Source: Arthrobacter sp. ERGS1:01 (GTDB taxonomy: Bacteria > Actinomycetota > Actinomycetes > Actinomycetales > Micrococcaceae). Taken from it: a stretch of DNA of 64,000 bases. Below are positions 1 through 9,900 of the stretch, piece after piece. The translations under genes and the position numbers were made by a program. Within the stretch, counting starts at the first letter, position 1; every line of letters starts with the position of its first letter. Below the pieces are notes generated by a model, which did not search any database, was not told the origin of the DNA, and saw only the letters and a program-made list of their open reading frames with translations. Location of the stretch: contig NZ_CP012479.1 in the NCBI RefSeq assembly GCF_001281315.1, positions 248,001 to 312,000 of the forward strand. The letters are read 5' to 3'.

Positions 1-428
1 GTGCGCACGGCTGGGCCGGGGAAATCGGCCACATGGTGGTCGAGCCCGGCGGACGCCCCTGCGGGTGCGGCAGTCGCGGCTGCCTGGACCGGTATGCCAG
101 TGGCAGTGTCCTGGAAACCGAGGCCCGGACCAGAGAAGATTTTGCCGAAATCGCCCACTGGCTCGGGTTTGGGCTGAGTCAGGTTTCGATGTTGCTGGAT
201 CCGGACCTCGTGGTGCTGGGCGGTGGAGTCAGTGCCGTTGGGGCGGCCCTGACTGAACCCACCCGTGAGCGGTTGGGTGAGCTTTTGGCCGAGCACGGCC
301 GTGATTCCACGCCCCCCGTGGTCACGGCTCTGCTGGGTCCGGACGCCGGGTTCATCGGGGCGGCCGCCTACGCCGCCGATCATGTCGGCGTCCAGGGCAT
401 GGACGGCATCGGCGCCAATGCCGGCTAA
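1..428 (+). CDS. ROK family protein, C-terminal fragment (5' end outside window)
   Basis: The frame is open from the window edge (reading AHGWAGEIGHM before the first internal Met), so only the C-terminal ~142 residues are present. It carries the ROK zinc motif CGCGSRGCLD and the family's closing segment, in which a glycine-rich stretch (LVVLGGGVSAVG) is followed by LLGPDAGFIGAAAYA. ROK proteins are either sugar kinases or NagC/XylR-type repressors; the N-terminus that would show a helix-turn-helix is missing. It lies 36 bp upstream of the sulfatase in the same direction, so a role as local sugar-responsive regulator or kinase for the glycan operon is a reasonable inference, but kinase versus repressor cannot be decided here. 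Confidence 0.85.
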   Translation, partial: AHGWAGEIGHMVVEPGGRPCGCGSRGCLDRYASGSVLETEARTREDFAEIAHWLGFGLSQVSMLLDPDLVVLGGGVSAVGAALTEPTRERLGELLAEHGRDSTPPVVTALLGPDAGFIGAAAYAADHVGVQGMDGIGANAG

Positions 429-464
429 CAGGGCTTCCCACAAGGCTTTTCGATTGGAGAACAG

Positions 465-1907
465 GTGAGCAAACCCAATGTTGTTGTTGTCCTGGCGGAC
501 GATCTAGGTTGGGGCGACCTCTCATGCTACGGCGCTACCCGGATCCGCACGCCGCATCTTGACGCTTTGGCGGAGCGTGGTGTCCGCTTCACCGACTCGC
601 ATGCCTCGTCCGCCGTTTGCACCCCGAGCCGGTACAGCCTTATAACAGGGTCCTACCCGTGGCGGAGCCCGTTGAAGAGCGGAGTATTGGGCGGCCTAGA
701 CCCGGCCATTATCGATGCCGACGCACCAACCCTGCCCCGGGACTTCCTGAACGCCGGGTACAGCACCGGTGCGTTTGGAAAGTGGCACCTGGGTCTGGAC
801 TGGACCGGGCATGACGGCACCACCCGTGACGCATTCGCCCCCGGATTTGCCTCCGAGATGCAGGGCCACGGCCGCGACATCGACTACGGCATCCCGTTCA
901 GGGGAGGGCCCACGGCGCTTGGCTTCGAGACGTATTTTGGCATTGCCGGGTCCCTGGACATGCCGCCGTACTGCTTCCTGGACCAGGACAAGGCTGTGGG
1001 GATTCCGCTGGAGGAAAAAACCGAACTTGTCACCTCCCAGCGCCCGGGGATGCAGAGTCCAGGCTGGCAGGACGACGCCGTCGACACCACGGTTGTTGCA
1101 CGGGCTGCGGAGTGGATCCGCGCCCGGCGCGAGGATGGGCGGCCGTTCCTGGCCTATGTGGCCACGGCTGCACCGCACCGCCCGTGCGTGCCTCCGGAAT
1201 TTGTTCGCGGCGCCACCGATGCGGGACCTCGCGGAGATGGGGTGGCCCTGGTGGACTGGATGGTGGGTCAGCTGATTGCAGCTCTGGGAGAGGACCTTGA
1301 GAACACCATCATCGTATTCACCTCGGACAACGGGGCGCCCACCATGTTCCCCGACGACGGCGACGTGGTCATCCACCGCCCCAACGGCCACTGGCGAGGG
1401 CAAAAGGCGGACGCCTGGGAGGCCGGGCACCGCGTACCGCTGATTGTGGCCGGGCCCGGGGTTGTTGCGAATAGGGTGTGCGAGGAACTCGTCAGCCTCA
1501 TGGATCTTCGTGCCACCCTGGCCGAGGTTACGGCGGATCCGCCGGACTCAGCGGAGCTGACCGGCCCCGACGCTGTTTGGGCCGCCGGCGACGGTACCTC
1601 ATTTGCCAAGCTCCTTCGCGGCGAGCTGCCCGGCACCGGCGCCTCCCGGGTGCTGGGCCACCAGGCATATGACGGCACCTTGGTGCTGCGCAGCGGGTCA
1701 GGAAAGGCAATCTTCGGGACAGGTTCGGGCGGTTTTTCTGAACCGGTGGGCCAACCCGACGATACGGGCCAGGGGCCAGGACAATTCTTTGACCTGGCCG
1801 AGGATCCCACGGAAACCGCCAATCTGTGGCCCCACCGGGCAGAACAGGCGCTTGACATGATTGAAACATTCGAACGCACCACCGGATTCATTCGAGGGAC
1901 ACGATGA
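465..1907 (+). CDS. Cysteine-type sulfatase (arylsulfatase family)
   Basis: A 480-residue sulfatase of the alkaline phosphatase superfamily. The N-terminus has the metal-binding ADD (residues 11-13), followed by the signature CTPSR at 52-56, whose Cys is converted to formylglycine in active enzymes. Further on are GKWHLG, and TSDNGAP, which contains metal-ligand Asp/Asn residues. No signal peptide is visible, so action in the cytoplasm on imported oligosaccharides is likely, and the formylglycine-generating enzyme must be encoded elsewhere. The start is GTG preceded by GGAG. The stop overlaps the next start (ATGA), so the gene begins a translationally coupled set with a metallopeptidase, CutC-like protein and fucosidase. 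That context suggests desulfation of a sulfated fucose- or hexosamine-containing glycan; the exact substrate is not visible in the sequence. Confidence 0.92.
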   Translation: MSKPNVVVVLADDLGWGDLSCYGATRIRTPHLDALAERGVRFTDSHASSAVCTPSRYSLITGSYPWRSPLKSGVLGGLDPAIIDADAPTLPRDFLNAGYSTGAFGKWHLGLDWTGHDGTTRDAFAPGFASEMQGHGRDIDYGIPFRGGPTALGFETYFGIAGSLDMPPYCFLDQDKAVGIPLEEKTELVTSQRPGMQSPGWQDDAVDTTVVARAAEWIRARREDGRPFLAYVATAAPHRPCVPPEFVRGATDAGPRGDGVALVDWMVGQLIAALGEDLENTIIVFTSDNGAPTMFPDDGDVVIHRPNGHWRGQKADAWEAGHRVPLIVAGPGVVANRVCEELVSLMDLRATLAEVTADPPDSAELTGPDAVWAAGDGTSFAKLLRGELPGTGASRVLGHQAYDGTLVLRSGSGKAIFGTGSGGFSEPVGQPDDTGQGPGQFFDLAEDPTETANLWPHRAEQALDMIETFERTTGFIRGTR

Positions 1908-3478
1908 CAGAACTATCCACCACAACACACCGCCCCGACCCGTCCGAGGTGTGGTGCCCGCCGTTGGCACCACTGGCCGAGGGCGGCCTGGCCCGCCCGC
2001 GCATCGGCATCGCCGGCATCTCCATCGAGTCCAGCACCTTCTCCCCGCACGTCAGCGGCACGGAGGCGTTCACGGTGCGCCGCGGCGCGGAGCTGCTGGA
2101 CTACTACCCGTTCCTCGATAGCGGCCGCGAGATGCGCGAGGCCGCCGACTGGGTGCCGCTCATGCATGCCCGGTCCCTCCCCGGCGGTGCCGTGGATCCG
2201 GAGCTGTACGTGGCGTTCCGCGATGAGATCGTTGAGCAGATCCGCAACGCCGGCCCCCTGGACGCCTTGTTCTTCGACATCCACGGCGCCATGAGCGTGG
2301 TGGGCATGCAGGACGCCGAAGGCGATCTGGCCCGGCACGTGCGCGCGGCCCTGGGTGAGGCCGTCCTGGTCTCCGCCTCCATGGACCTGCACGGCAACGT
2401 CTCCTTTGAGCTGCTGGAAAACGTCGACATCATCACCTGCTACCGCATGGCCCCGCACGAAGATGCCATGAACACGAAGGAACGGGCCGTCTTCAACCTG
2501 CTGACCAGGCTCCGGGCCGCGACCGGCGCGGACTTTGTCCGGCGCCGCCCGCTCAAGGCCTGGGTGCCGGTACCGGTACTGCTGCCGGGGGAAAAGACCA
2601 GCACCCGGATTGAACCGGCCAAGGGCATCTACGAGGAAATCCCGGCCGTCACCGAGCTCGACGGCGTCCTGGACGCATCCATCTGGATCGGCTATGCCTG
2701 GGCCGACGAGCCGCGCTGCCAGGCCTACGTCGTCGTGACCGGCGACGACGAGGCGGTCATCCGGCGTGAAGCGGAACGGCTGGCGCGCCTCTTTTGGGAC
2801 GCGCGGGCCGATTTCGCGTTCGTGGCCGACACCGCAACGCTCGCGGACGGCATCGCCGCGGCCATCGCCCCCGACGCCCCGCGCCCGTATTTCCTTTCCG
2901 ACACCGGCGACAACCCGACGGCCGGAGGCGCCGGAGACGTGACGTGGACGCTGGCCCGGTTGCTGGAAAGCGCGCCGCTGGCCGCCGCCGATGTGCGGCT
3001 TGTCCATGCCTCCATTTTCGACGCCGGCGCAGTGGCGTCGGCCGTCGCGGCAGGGGTCGGCGGCGCCGTGGACATCGAAGCCGGTGCCCGGATCGACCAC
3101 AACGCGCACGGCCCGGTCCGGCTGCGCGGCACCGTCTACTCCATTGCCGAGGGCGACCCCACGGCGGGCACCCAGGCGGTCATTCAGGTGGGCAACGTAT
3201 TCGCCATCCTGACCGAGCGGCGCAAGCCGTTCCACCACATCAGCGATTTCACCGTGTTGGGCCTGGACCCGGCCGAGTTTGACGTGATCGTGGTGAAGAT
3301 CGGCTATCTTGAGCCGGAGCTCTTTGACGCGGCGGCGGGCTGGAAGCTGGCGCTCACGCCGGGCGGCGTCGACCAGGACCTGCTGCGCCTGGGCCACTCA
3401 CACCTGGCCGACGGCGTGTACCCCTTTGTCGAAGACGGCGGCACACCCGCCCTGACCGCCGTGGTGCACCGCCGATGA
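1904..3478 (+). CDS. M81 family metallopeptidase (MlrC / DUF1485-like)
   Basis: A 524-residue member of the MlrC (microcystinase C) family. Diagnostic stretches are IGIAGISIESSTFSP near residue 35, FFDIHGAMSVVG and MDLHGNVS, and CYRMAPHEDAMNTKERA. The Asp and His residues in these motifs are the family's zinc ligands. The C-terminal MlrC domain follows with LSDTGDNPTAGGAGD. MlrC was named for linear-microcystin hydrolysis, but most relatives are in genomes with no link to microcystin and their substrates are unknown. It overlaps the sulfatase stop and the CutC start by ATGA junctions, so it is made in step with glycan-degrading enzymes. An amide-hydrolysing job on an N-acylated sugar or glycopeptide is possible but is only inference. 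Confidence 0.88.
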   Translation: MTELSTTTHRPDPSEVWCPPLAPLAEGGLARPRIGIAGISIESSTFSPHVSGTEAFTVRRGAELLDYYPFLDSGREMREAADWVPLMHARSLPGGAVDPELYVAFRDEIVEQIRNAGPLDALFFDIHGAMSVVGMQDAEGDLARHVRAALGEAVLVSASMDLHGNVSFELLENVDIITCYRMAPHEDAMNTKERAVFNLLTRLRAATGADFVRRRPLKAWVPVPVLLPGEKTSTRIEPAKGIYEEIPAVTELDGVLDASIWIGYAWADEPRCQAYVVVTGDDEAVIRREAERLARLFWDARADFAFVADTATLADGIAAAIAPDAPRPYFLSDTGDNPTAGGAGDVTWTLARLLESAPLAAADVRLVHASIFDAGAVASAVAAGVGGAVDIEAGARIDHNAHGPVRLRGTVYSIAEGDPTAGTQAVIQVGNVFAILTERRKPFHHISDFTVLGLDPAEFDVIVVKIGYLEPELFDAAAGWKLALTPGGVDQDLLRLGHSHLADGVYPFVEDGGTPALTAVVHRR

Positions 3479-4239
3479 CCACGCCAATGACAACGTCCAC
3501 GAAACCCGTCAATGACCTGGCCGCGCTGGAGATCGCCGTCCAGGATGCGGCCGGCGCACGCGCCGCCGTAGCCGGGGGAGCATCCCGGGTTGAACTGTGC
3601 ACAGCGCTGCGTACCGGTGGATTGACGCCGTCGCAGGGAACAGTGGAGTCCGTACTCGCGGCCGCGGACGGACGGGCCGGTTTTGTGCACGCCCTGGTGC
3701 GTTCCCGCGGCGGCGGATATGTGTATGACGCAGAGGAGGTGGACACCATGTGCCGCGAAATCCGGCACTTGAAGGCGGCCGGCGTGGGCGGCGTCGTCGT
3801 GGGCGCCCTAACTGCCAACCGGAGTATTGACCTGGGTGCGCTGGAGCAATGGGTTGAGGCCGCGGACGGCCTGCCCGTGACGTTCCACCGCGCAATCGAC
3901 GCCTGCCCCGACCCGCTCGGCCAGCTGGCCCGGCTGGCGGGCAGTGGAGTCAGCCGGGTGCTGACCTCGGGAGGTGCCGTGCGCAGCATTGACGGTTTGA
4001 CTGTGCTGGAAGCCATGGCGCTTCACGGGCCGGCCGGCGTCGAGATCATGGCCGGCGGCGGCGTCCGCATCCAGGACCTTGCCGCGCTGGTGTCCGCCGG
4101 CGTCGACGCCGTGCACCTCTCGGCCAGAGTTCCCTACCTGGATGTCCACCCGGCTGGCCCCGGGGGCGGCGCACAGGAGCTGGATGCAACAAGCGCCGAC
4201 CTGGTTGAACTGGCCCGCCTGGCCCTGGAGATATCGTGA
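3475..4239 (+). CDS. cutC: CutC family protein (copper homeostasis-like TIM barrel)
   Basis: 254 residues, the usual size of CutC. Recognisable family blocks are LEIAVQDAAGARAAVAGGA, RVELCTALRTGGLTPS, VHALVRSRGGGYVYD, and VTFHRAIDACPDP followed by VLTSGG, then GVEIMAGGGV. CutC was linked to copper tolerance in E. coli, although later work questioned this and its biochemical activity is unsettled. Here it starts within the preceding stop codon (ATGA) and its own stop overlaps the fucosidase GTG start, placing it inside a glycan-degradation operon with no copper genes nearby. The context argues for a role in sugar metabolism rather than copper; that is inference. Confidence 0.9.
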   Translation: MTTPMTTSTKPVNDLAALEIAVQDAAGARAAVAGGASRVELCTALRTGGLTPSQGTVESVLAAADGRAGFVHALVRSRGGGYVYDAEEVDTMCREIRHLKAAGVGGVVVGALTANRSIDLGALEQWVEAADGLPVTFHRAIDACPDPLGQLARLAGSGVSRVLTSGGAVRSIDGLTVLEAMALHGPAGVEIMAGGGVRIQDLAALVSAGVDAVHLSARVPYLDVHPAGPGGGAQELDATSADLVELARLALEIS

Positions 4240-5552
4240 AGGCCGGGGCAAAGGTCCACCACCCCAAGGACCTGGCACCGCTATCGCCCCAGGCAAGGGA
4301 GCACACGGACTCCTGGTTTAAGGGTGCCGGGCTGGGCATGTTCATCCATTTCGACCATGCCAGCCAGCAGGGCCTGGAGGCATCCTGGCCCATTGTGGGC
4401 AGCGTGGAAGGGCTGGAGTTCAATGAAACCGTCCTGGTAGACGATTACCACCGCTCGGCTGCCACGTTTGACCCGGCCCAGTGGGATCCGGAGGAACTTG
4501 CCGCGCAAGCCGCGGCGGCCGGGATGGGTTACGCCGTCTTCACCACCCGGCATCACAGCGGATGGTCCGCCTGGCCGTCCAAGGCCAGCGACAGGACCAT
4601 CGCGTCCTCTCCGTATGGACGCCGCGGCGGTGACCTGGTGCGGGAGTTTGTTGACGCCTTCCGCGCGGCGGGAGTGCGCGTGGGGTTGTATTACTCACTC
4701 TCGGATTGGGGCCACCGGCAGTATCCGGCCTTCACCGACGCCATGCGCCCGTACTTGCATGCCGACTACCCGCGGCCGTCTGCCGGGGATTGGGCTGCAT
4801 ACCGGCAATATCTCAAGGACCAACTGACCGAACTGCTGACGTGGTACGGGCCCATTGACCTGCTCTGGTTTGACGGTGAATGGGAACGCAGCCGTGAGGA
4901 ATGGGATTCCGCCGGCCTGGAGGCGCACATCCGCACTCTGGCTCCCAACGTGGTCATTAATGACCGCCTGATTGGCAGCGGCGACTACCGCACCCCGGAA
5001 CAGTTCATCCCACCCCAGCCCCTCGACGAACCATGGGAATGCTCCATGACGATGTGCGACACCTGGAGCCATGTGCCGTCGGACACCAACTACAAGTCAT
5101 TGCACGAGATTGTGCGGACCTTGGCGGAGGTCACCGCCAAAGGCGGAAACCTGTTGCTCAACGTTGGTCCCCGCGCCGACGGCAGCTTGGCGCCCGAGCA
5201 GGCTGCCCTGCTCAGGGGCCTGGCGGATTGGATGGATCGGAACGGCGAGGCCGTGACGGGCGTGGAGCCAGGACTGGAGCCATGGCAGTACTACGGCCCC
5301 AGCACCGCAGCGGGCCACAACGTCTACCTCTTTGCCCTGGCCGAGCCGGTCGAGGCAGTGACGGTAAGGAACATCAATGTTCGCCGGGTCAAGGGTGTCC
5401 GCCAGCTCGGCTCGGAGACCGAGCTTCCATTCAGTTACAGGACCGCAATGGAAGACAGATACCTCGACGATCCGGAAGGCGAGCTCACTATTGACGTGTC
5501 CACGCTTGAGGACGCCGGCGTGATCAGGGTGTTTGTGCTTGAACTGACATGA
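4236..5552 (+). CDS. GH29 alpha-L-fucosidase
   Basis: 438 residues forming a GH29 catalytic barrel. It begins in typical family style (WFKGAGLGMFIHFDHAS) and contains TTRHHSGW and LLWFDGEW, where Asp213 matches the family nucleophile position. It ends with NLLLNVGPRADGSL and a small beta domain. There is no signal peptide, so it should act inside the cell on short fucosylated oligosaccharides. The GTG start overlaps the CutC stop (GTGA), making it the last gene of a four-gene coupled operon. A perfect hairpin begins at its stop codon. Together with the sulfatase and the nearby GH95 and GH20 enzymes it points to use of fucosylated, possibly sulfated glycans. Confidence 0.92.
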   Translation: MKAGAKVHHPKDLAPLSPQAREHTDSWFKGAGLGMFIHFDHASQQGLEASWPIVGSVEGLEFNETVLVDDYHRSAATFDPAQWDPEELAAQAAAAGMGYAVFTTRHHSGWSAWPSKASDRTIASSPYGRRGGDLVREFVDAFRAAGVRVGLYYSLSDWGHRQYPAFTDAMRPYLHADYPRPSAGDWAAYRQYLKDQLTELLTWYGPIDLLWFDGEWERSREEWDSAGLEAHIRTLAPNVVINDRLIGSGDYRTPEQFIPPQPLDEPWECSMTMCDTWSHVPSDTNYKSLHEIVRTLAEVTAKGGNLLLNVGPRADGSLAPEQAALLRGLADWMDRNGEAVTGVEPGLEPWQYYGPSTAAGHNVYLFALAEPVEAVTVRNINVRRVKGVRQLGSETELPFSYRTAMEDRYLDDPEGELTIDVSTLEDAGVIRVFVLELT

Positions 5553-5595
5553 CGGTGTCCGCGGACGGAAGGTACGTGCCGTCCGCGGACACCGT
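5552..5595. terminator. Perfect hairpin between convergent genes
   Basis: Seventeen-base arms (ACGGTGTCCGCGGACGG and its exact complement) flank a 10-base loop. The first arm starts on the last base of the fucosidase stop codon and the second ends three bases before the aminotransferase stop. No U-tract follows on either strand, so it would work as a non-canonical bidirectional terminator or 3'-end stabiliser. Confidence 0.75.
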
Positions 5596-5597
5596 GC

Positions 5598-6695
5598 TTA
5601 AGCCTTGGCGATGGCTTCCTTCAGCGCGCCAAGCACCAGCACCACGGAGGCGGGGTTGGCGTTGGGGCCCATCATGCCGATCCGCCAGACGGTGGAGGCG
5701 AACTGGCCCACGCCGGCGCCGATCTCCATGCTGAAATTCTTCAGCAGGTAGGCGCGCACGGCGGCCGAATCCACGCCTTCCGGAACCTTGACGGTGGTCA
5801 GGCTGGGCAGGCGGTAACCTTCTGCGGCAAACAGTTCCAGGCCCATGTCCTGCAATCCGTTTTGGAGCGCAAGGCCGGCGGCCCGGTGGCGGGCCTGGAC
5901 GGCGTCGAGCCCCTCATTGAGCACACGGCCCAGGCCGGCCTCAAGGCTGGCGATCATGGTGACGGGCGCCGTGTGGTGGTAGGTGCGGGCGCTGCCGTTG
6001 GCCGCCCCGACGTAGCCGCCCAGCAGGCCCAGGTCCAGGTACCAGGACTGCGGATCCTTGACCCGGCGCTCGAAGGCGGCGTCGGAGATGGTGAAAGGGG
6101 ACAGGCCCGGCGCCACGCCCAGGCACTTCTGCGTGCCGGCATAACCGACATCGATGCCCCAGTCGTCGGCGAGCAGTTCCAGACCGCCAATTGAGGTGAC
6201 GGCGTCCGTGACCAGGAGGGCGTCTCCCTTGAGCGTGCCCAGCGCGGCGATGTCGGAGAGTACGCCGGTGGACGTTTCGGCGTGGACGGCCGCGATCACC
6301 TTTGGGTTCGGATGGGCGGAGGCGACCCGTTCGGGGTCGATCGGCTGGCCCCACTCGTGGTCCACGCGGACCACCTCGGCACCGGCGCGGCGGGCCACCT
6401 CACACATGCGCGCACCGAACAGGCCGTTGACGGCGATCACGGCCACATCGCCTTTTTCGACGGTGTTGACGAAGGCGGCCTCCATGCCGGCGGAGCCGGT
6501 TCCGCTCAGCGGCAGGGTGCGCGCGTTCTTGGTGCCCCAGACTTCGCGGAGGCCGTCGCAAGTACGGTCCAGAATGTCGATGAACAACGGGTCAAGGTGG
6601 CCCAGGACGGGATTTCCCAACGCGGAGATGGCTTCCGGGTAGCAATTGCTGGGGCCGGGGCCGAACAAGTGGCGGTATGTCAGGGTCTGGGTCAC
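5598..6695 (-). CDS. Class V PLP-dependent aminotransferase (alanine-glyoxylate / serine-pyruvate type)
   Basis: 365 residues when started at the GTG at 6695, which has TAAGGAG six bases upstream; a longer frame exists but lacks a ribosome site. It begins FGPGPSNCYPEA, has the SGTGSAGMEA phosphate-binding turn, VTDAVTSIGG, and the PLP Schiff-base lysine in AGTQKCLG (Lys190). Relatives transfer the amino group of alanine, serine or aspartate to glyoxylate or pyruvate. It is monocistronic and convergent with the fucosidase. Nothing in the sequence ties it to glycan use, so it may be a housekeeping gene between two glycosidase blocks. Confidence 0.9.
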   Translation of the reverse strand: MTQTLTYRHLFGPGPSNCYPEAISALGNPVLGHLDPLFIDILDRTCDGLREVWGTKNARTLPLSGTGSAGMEAAFVNTVEKGDVAVIAVNGLFGARMCEVARRAGAEVVRVDHEWGQPIDPERVASAHPNPKVIAAVHAETSTGVLSDIAALGTLKGDALLVTDAVTSIGGLELLADDWGIDVGYAGTQKCLGVAPGLSPFTISDAAFERRVKDPQSWYLDLGLLGGYVGAANGSARTYHHTAPVTMIASLEAGLGRVLNEGLDAVQARHRAAGLALQNGLQDMGLELFAAEGYRLPSLTTVKVPEGVDSAAVRAYLLKNFSMEIGAGVGQFASTVWRIGMMGPNANPASVVLVLGALKEAIAKA

Positions 6696-6890
6696 GAGGT
6701 GCTCCTTATTGCGCAGATGGTTCGTATCCAGCATAGGCGCGCGGTGCTGCGCGAGCGTGTGGTTGGCAAGCTAGTCGAGACCCGGCCTGGCGCCGACCAT
6801 GCGGAGCAACCGGCGCCGGACTCACGGCGGGTTTTGCGCACAACACTGTTCTGCGCAGAACTCGCAGCGGGTTCCGCGTAGAACGGAACG

Positions 6891-6926
6891 GGCCGGCCCC
6901 CGCAGCAGAAGCTGCAGGGGCCGGCC
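6891..6926 (-). terminator. Hairpin downstream of the GH95 gene
   Basis: Arms of 16 bases with one mismatch (GGCCGGCCCC then GCAGC) enclose an AGAA loop, 21 bases beyond the GH95 stop on the minus strand. There is no U-tract. The rest of the 6696-6947 spacer shows only the aminotransferase upstream region and an imperfect duplication around TGCGCA. Confidence 0.6.
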
Positions 6927-6947
6927 AGTTCCGGAAACGCTGAGGCG

Positions 6948-9900
6948 TCAGCTCGGGGAGAACGGCTTGGTCTTGTGGCCCGGTTGGGTTGGCTTGACCT
7001 TGTAGTCCTTCCCGTTCATCCGCACGGTGATGTTCCCCTGGTTCGGGGCACGGTCCGCGATCACGGTGACTTCGGTGACCTTGCCGCCGGACCAGGTGCA
7101 GCTGACCTCATAGCCGCCACTGGCCCGGAGTCCGGTAAAGGACCCGTCCTTCCACGCGTCGGGCAGGGCGGGCAGGAGGTGGATGGTTCCCGTGTGGCTT
7201 TGGATGAGCATCTCCGCGACGGCACCGGTAATGCCGAAGTTTCCGTCCATCTGGAACGGCGGGTGGTTGCAAAACAGGTTGGGCAGGGTATTGAAGCGCA
7301 GCAGGCCGCGCAACATCATGCGGGCCCGCTCCGCCTCGCCCAGCCGGGCGAACAAAGCCGCACGCCACGGCCACGTCCAGGAACGTCGGCTGTCGCCGGA
7401 CACTGTCGCCTCCGTGAACGGCACGCCGTCCTGCTCGCCGCAGCGGGCCTTTAGGGACACCAGCGCGGCTGCGGCAAACTTGGGCGAATCCGCCGCCGTG
7501 ATTTGCCGGCCCGGGTAGACGGCGAAGAGGTGCGAGGTGTGCCGGTGGATGTCGGTGGGGTCGTCCATGTCTTCCTGCCATTCCTGCAATTGCCCCCACT
7601 TGCCGATCTTGTTGGGGGCCAGGCGCGACTGGAGGCTGGCTACACGTGCCCGGTAGGCGCCGTCGTTCTTCGCGGCATCCTCGCAGTCGATGTAGTTCTG
7701 GAACAAGTCCCAGATGATCTGTTGGTCGTACATGACACCGTTTTCACGCGGCCCATGCTCGGGCGACCAGCCGTCGGGGGAGACAAGCAAGCCGTTTGCG
7801 TCCTCCACCAGGCGGTCCTCCCAGAACTGGCAGATCTCCTTGAGCATGGGCAGCGCCGTGTTGCGCAGGTAGTTCTTGTCCTGGTTGAAGGCCCAGTGCT
7901 CGTAGACGTGTTGGCCATACCAGGCGCTGGCGACGGTGTTCCATTCCCAGGAGTTGCCGCCAAAGATGCTTTGGCTGGTCCGGGCCGTCCAGCCGCGGGT
8001 GTCCTTGCCGAAGGCGTTGCGGGTGGCGACCCGGCTGGGCACGGCCACCTGGCCGATGAAGTCGATCAGGGGTTCGTGGCTCTCGGACAGGTTGGTGGTC
8101 TCGGCGCCCCAGTAGTTCATCTGGATGTTGATGTTGGTGTGGTAATCGGAGGCCCAGGCAGGGGAGTTGCTGTCGTTCCACAGGCCCTGCAGATTGGCCG
8201 GGAGCCCGCCGGGCCGGGAAGAGCCGATAAGCAGGTAGCGCCCGTATGTGAACATGGTCTGTTCCAGGCTGGGGTCGTTTTGGCCGGCTCCGTAGCTCGC
8301 CAGGCGCAGGTCGGTGGCGGTCTTGGCGACGGCGTCCGGGGACTTGCCCCAGTCGACGGAGACCCGTGACATCAGGGCTGCCACGTCGGCCATGTGCTCC
8401 GCGCGCAGTTTCGTGTAGGGCCGGTTTGCCGCTGCGCCGAGGGCCCTGGCGATGCCCGGTGCGGGGTCCGCGCCGCGCCAGCCGGCGGCGGCGTCGAGTT
8501 TGTAATTGGTACGGGCGTCCAGGAGCAGGGTCATGGTGTGTGCGCCGTCGACGCGCAGCGCGGAGCCGTCGGCGGTGACCGTGCCGTCGGTGTCCACGAT
8601 CCGCAGGGTTGCCGCGTGCTTGAGCCGATTGGCCATGGTGCCGGAGAAGCTCAGCGAGGCCTCCTTCGCGTTGGCCGTGGTGGGAGCCCCGCTCTGGCCG
8701 GAAGTCAGGGCGATGGAGCCGTTGAGTCCGCCCGCCCGCTCGGTTTCGTAGCGGAACACCATGACGTCGGCAGCCCGGCTGGCAAAAGCCTCACGGAGGA
8801 CGCGGTTGCCCGTGGTGCCGAACTGGGTGATGTGGACGCCAACCTCGGGATCCAGGGCGCGCCGGTATTCGGCCACGGCGGATGCGCTCTGCGTGGAGAA
8901 CCCATTGCCGGTCAGGGCCACACCGGCGAGGCGCAGCTGGCGGGCGCCGGCCGCGCCTCGGAAGGTTAGGCGGTAGGAGCTGTAGGCCTTGGTGCCTGTC
9001 AGTTTGACGGTCAGCGTCTGGCCGCGGGTTGCAAACGGGGCGCCGGGTGACTGGCTGTCCACGGCAACCCAGGTGATCCTGTCCGTGGAGCCCTCGAGGA
9101 TCCACGACGTGGGGTCTTCCGCCGGAGTTCCCGTGGACGACGTCAAGGCGTAGGAGGTCAGGGCTTGGCCCTTGCCGAGGTCCGCCTGCCAGACGACGCC
9201 GGCGCCCGGGTTGGGTGCGAGCCACGCCGTCGTCGTTGAGCCGTCAAGGGTGCGCAGGATGTCGGCACCCTTGCCGTCACCGTCGGACTGGCCCGACGGT
9301 GAGGAGAGGTAGAGCGAGGACTGCCCGCCCAGACTGACGCCGCCCAGCGAAATTTCGGCAACCTGGAAGTGGCTGACGCCGGCCTTCGGGGTGAAATCGA
9401 ACATGTAGTACCTGTAGGCGGTGGTGTTGGCGGTGCTGAACTCCTTGGCCTGCAGCCGGCTCTCAAACGGGGCGGGCAGGGTGCGGGTGTCCAGCACCGT
9501 CCACTGTGCGCCGTCTTGGGAACCGGAGAGGACCCACTGCTGTGGATCGCGGTCGGGGACATCGTTGGCGCTGGTCAGGCTGTACTTGGAAACGACGACG
9601 GCGGCGGGCAGCTTGGCCTGCCACGTCACGGTGGCCGGTGGGCCGATGACGCACCATTTGGTGCCCGGATTGCCGTCAATGGTGGCCGCAAAAGTCTCCG
9701 ATGACGAGGTGTTGTACGGTCCGCCGGGGGCTGTCACGACGGGCTGCTCGGCGAAGGTGATGACGGCTTCGCCGAAGGTCAGGTAGGAGCCAAAACCCGT
9801 GACGCTGGTGTCGTAGGCCTCGTCGTCAAGGCCGGCCAGGGCGTTGTCGTAGTTGTTCAGTCCACCCCACAGGCTTTGTTCGTTGAACTGAATGCGGTCG

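Noticed and set aside
1913..3397. 494-residue open frame on the minus strand opposite the M81 peptidase
   Set aside because: It lies wholly inside a gene with clear family motifs. Its product is Arg/His/Gly-rich with no recognisable domain and it has no ribosome site, so it is a by-product of high G+C.
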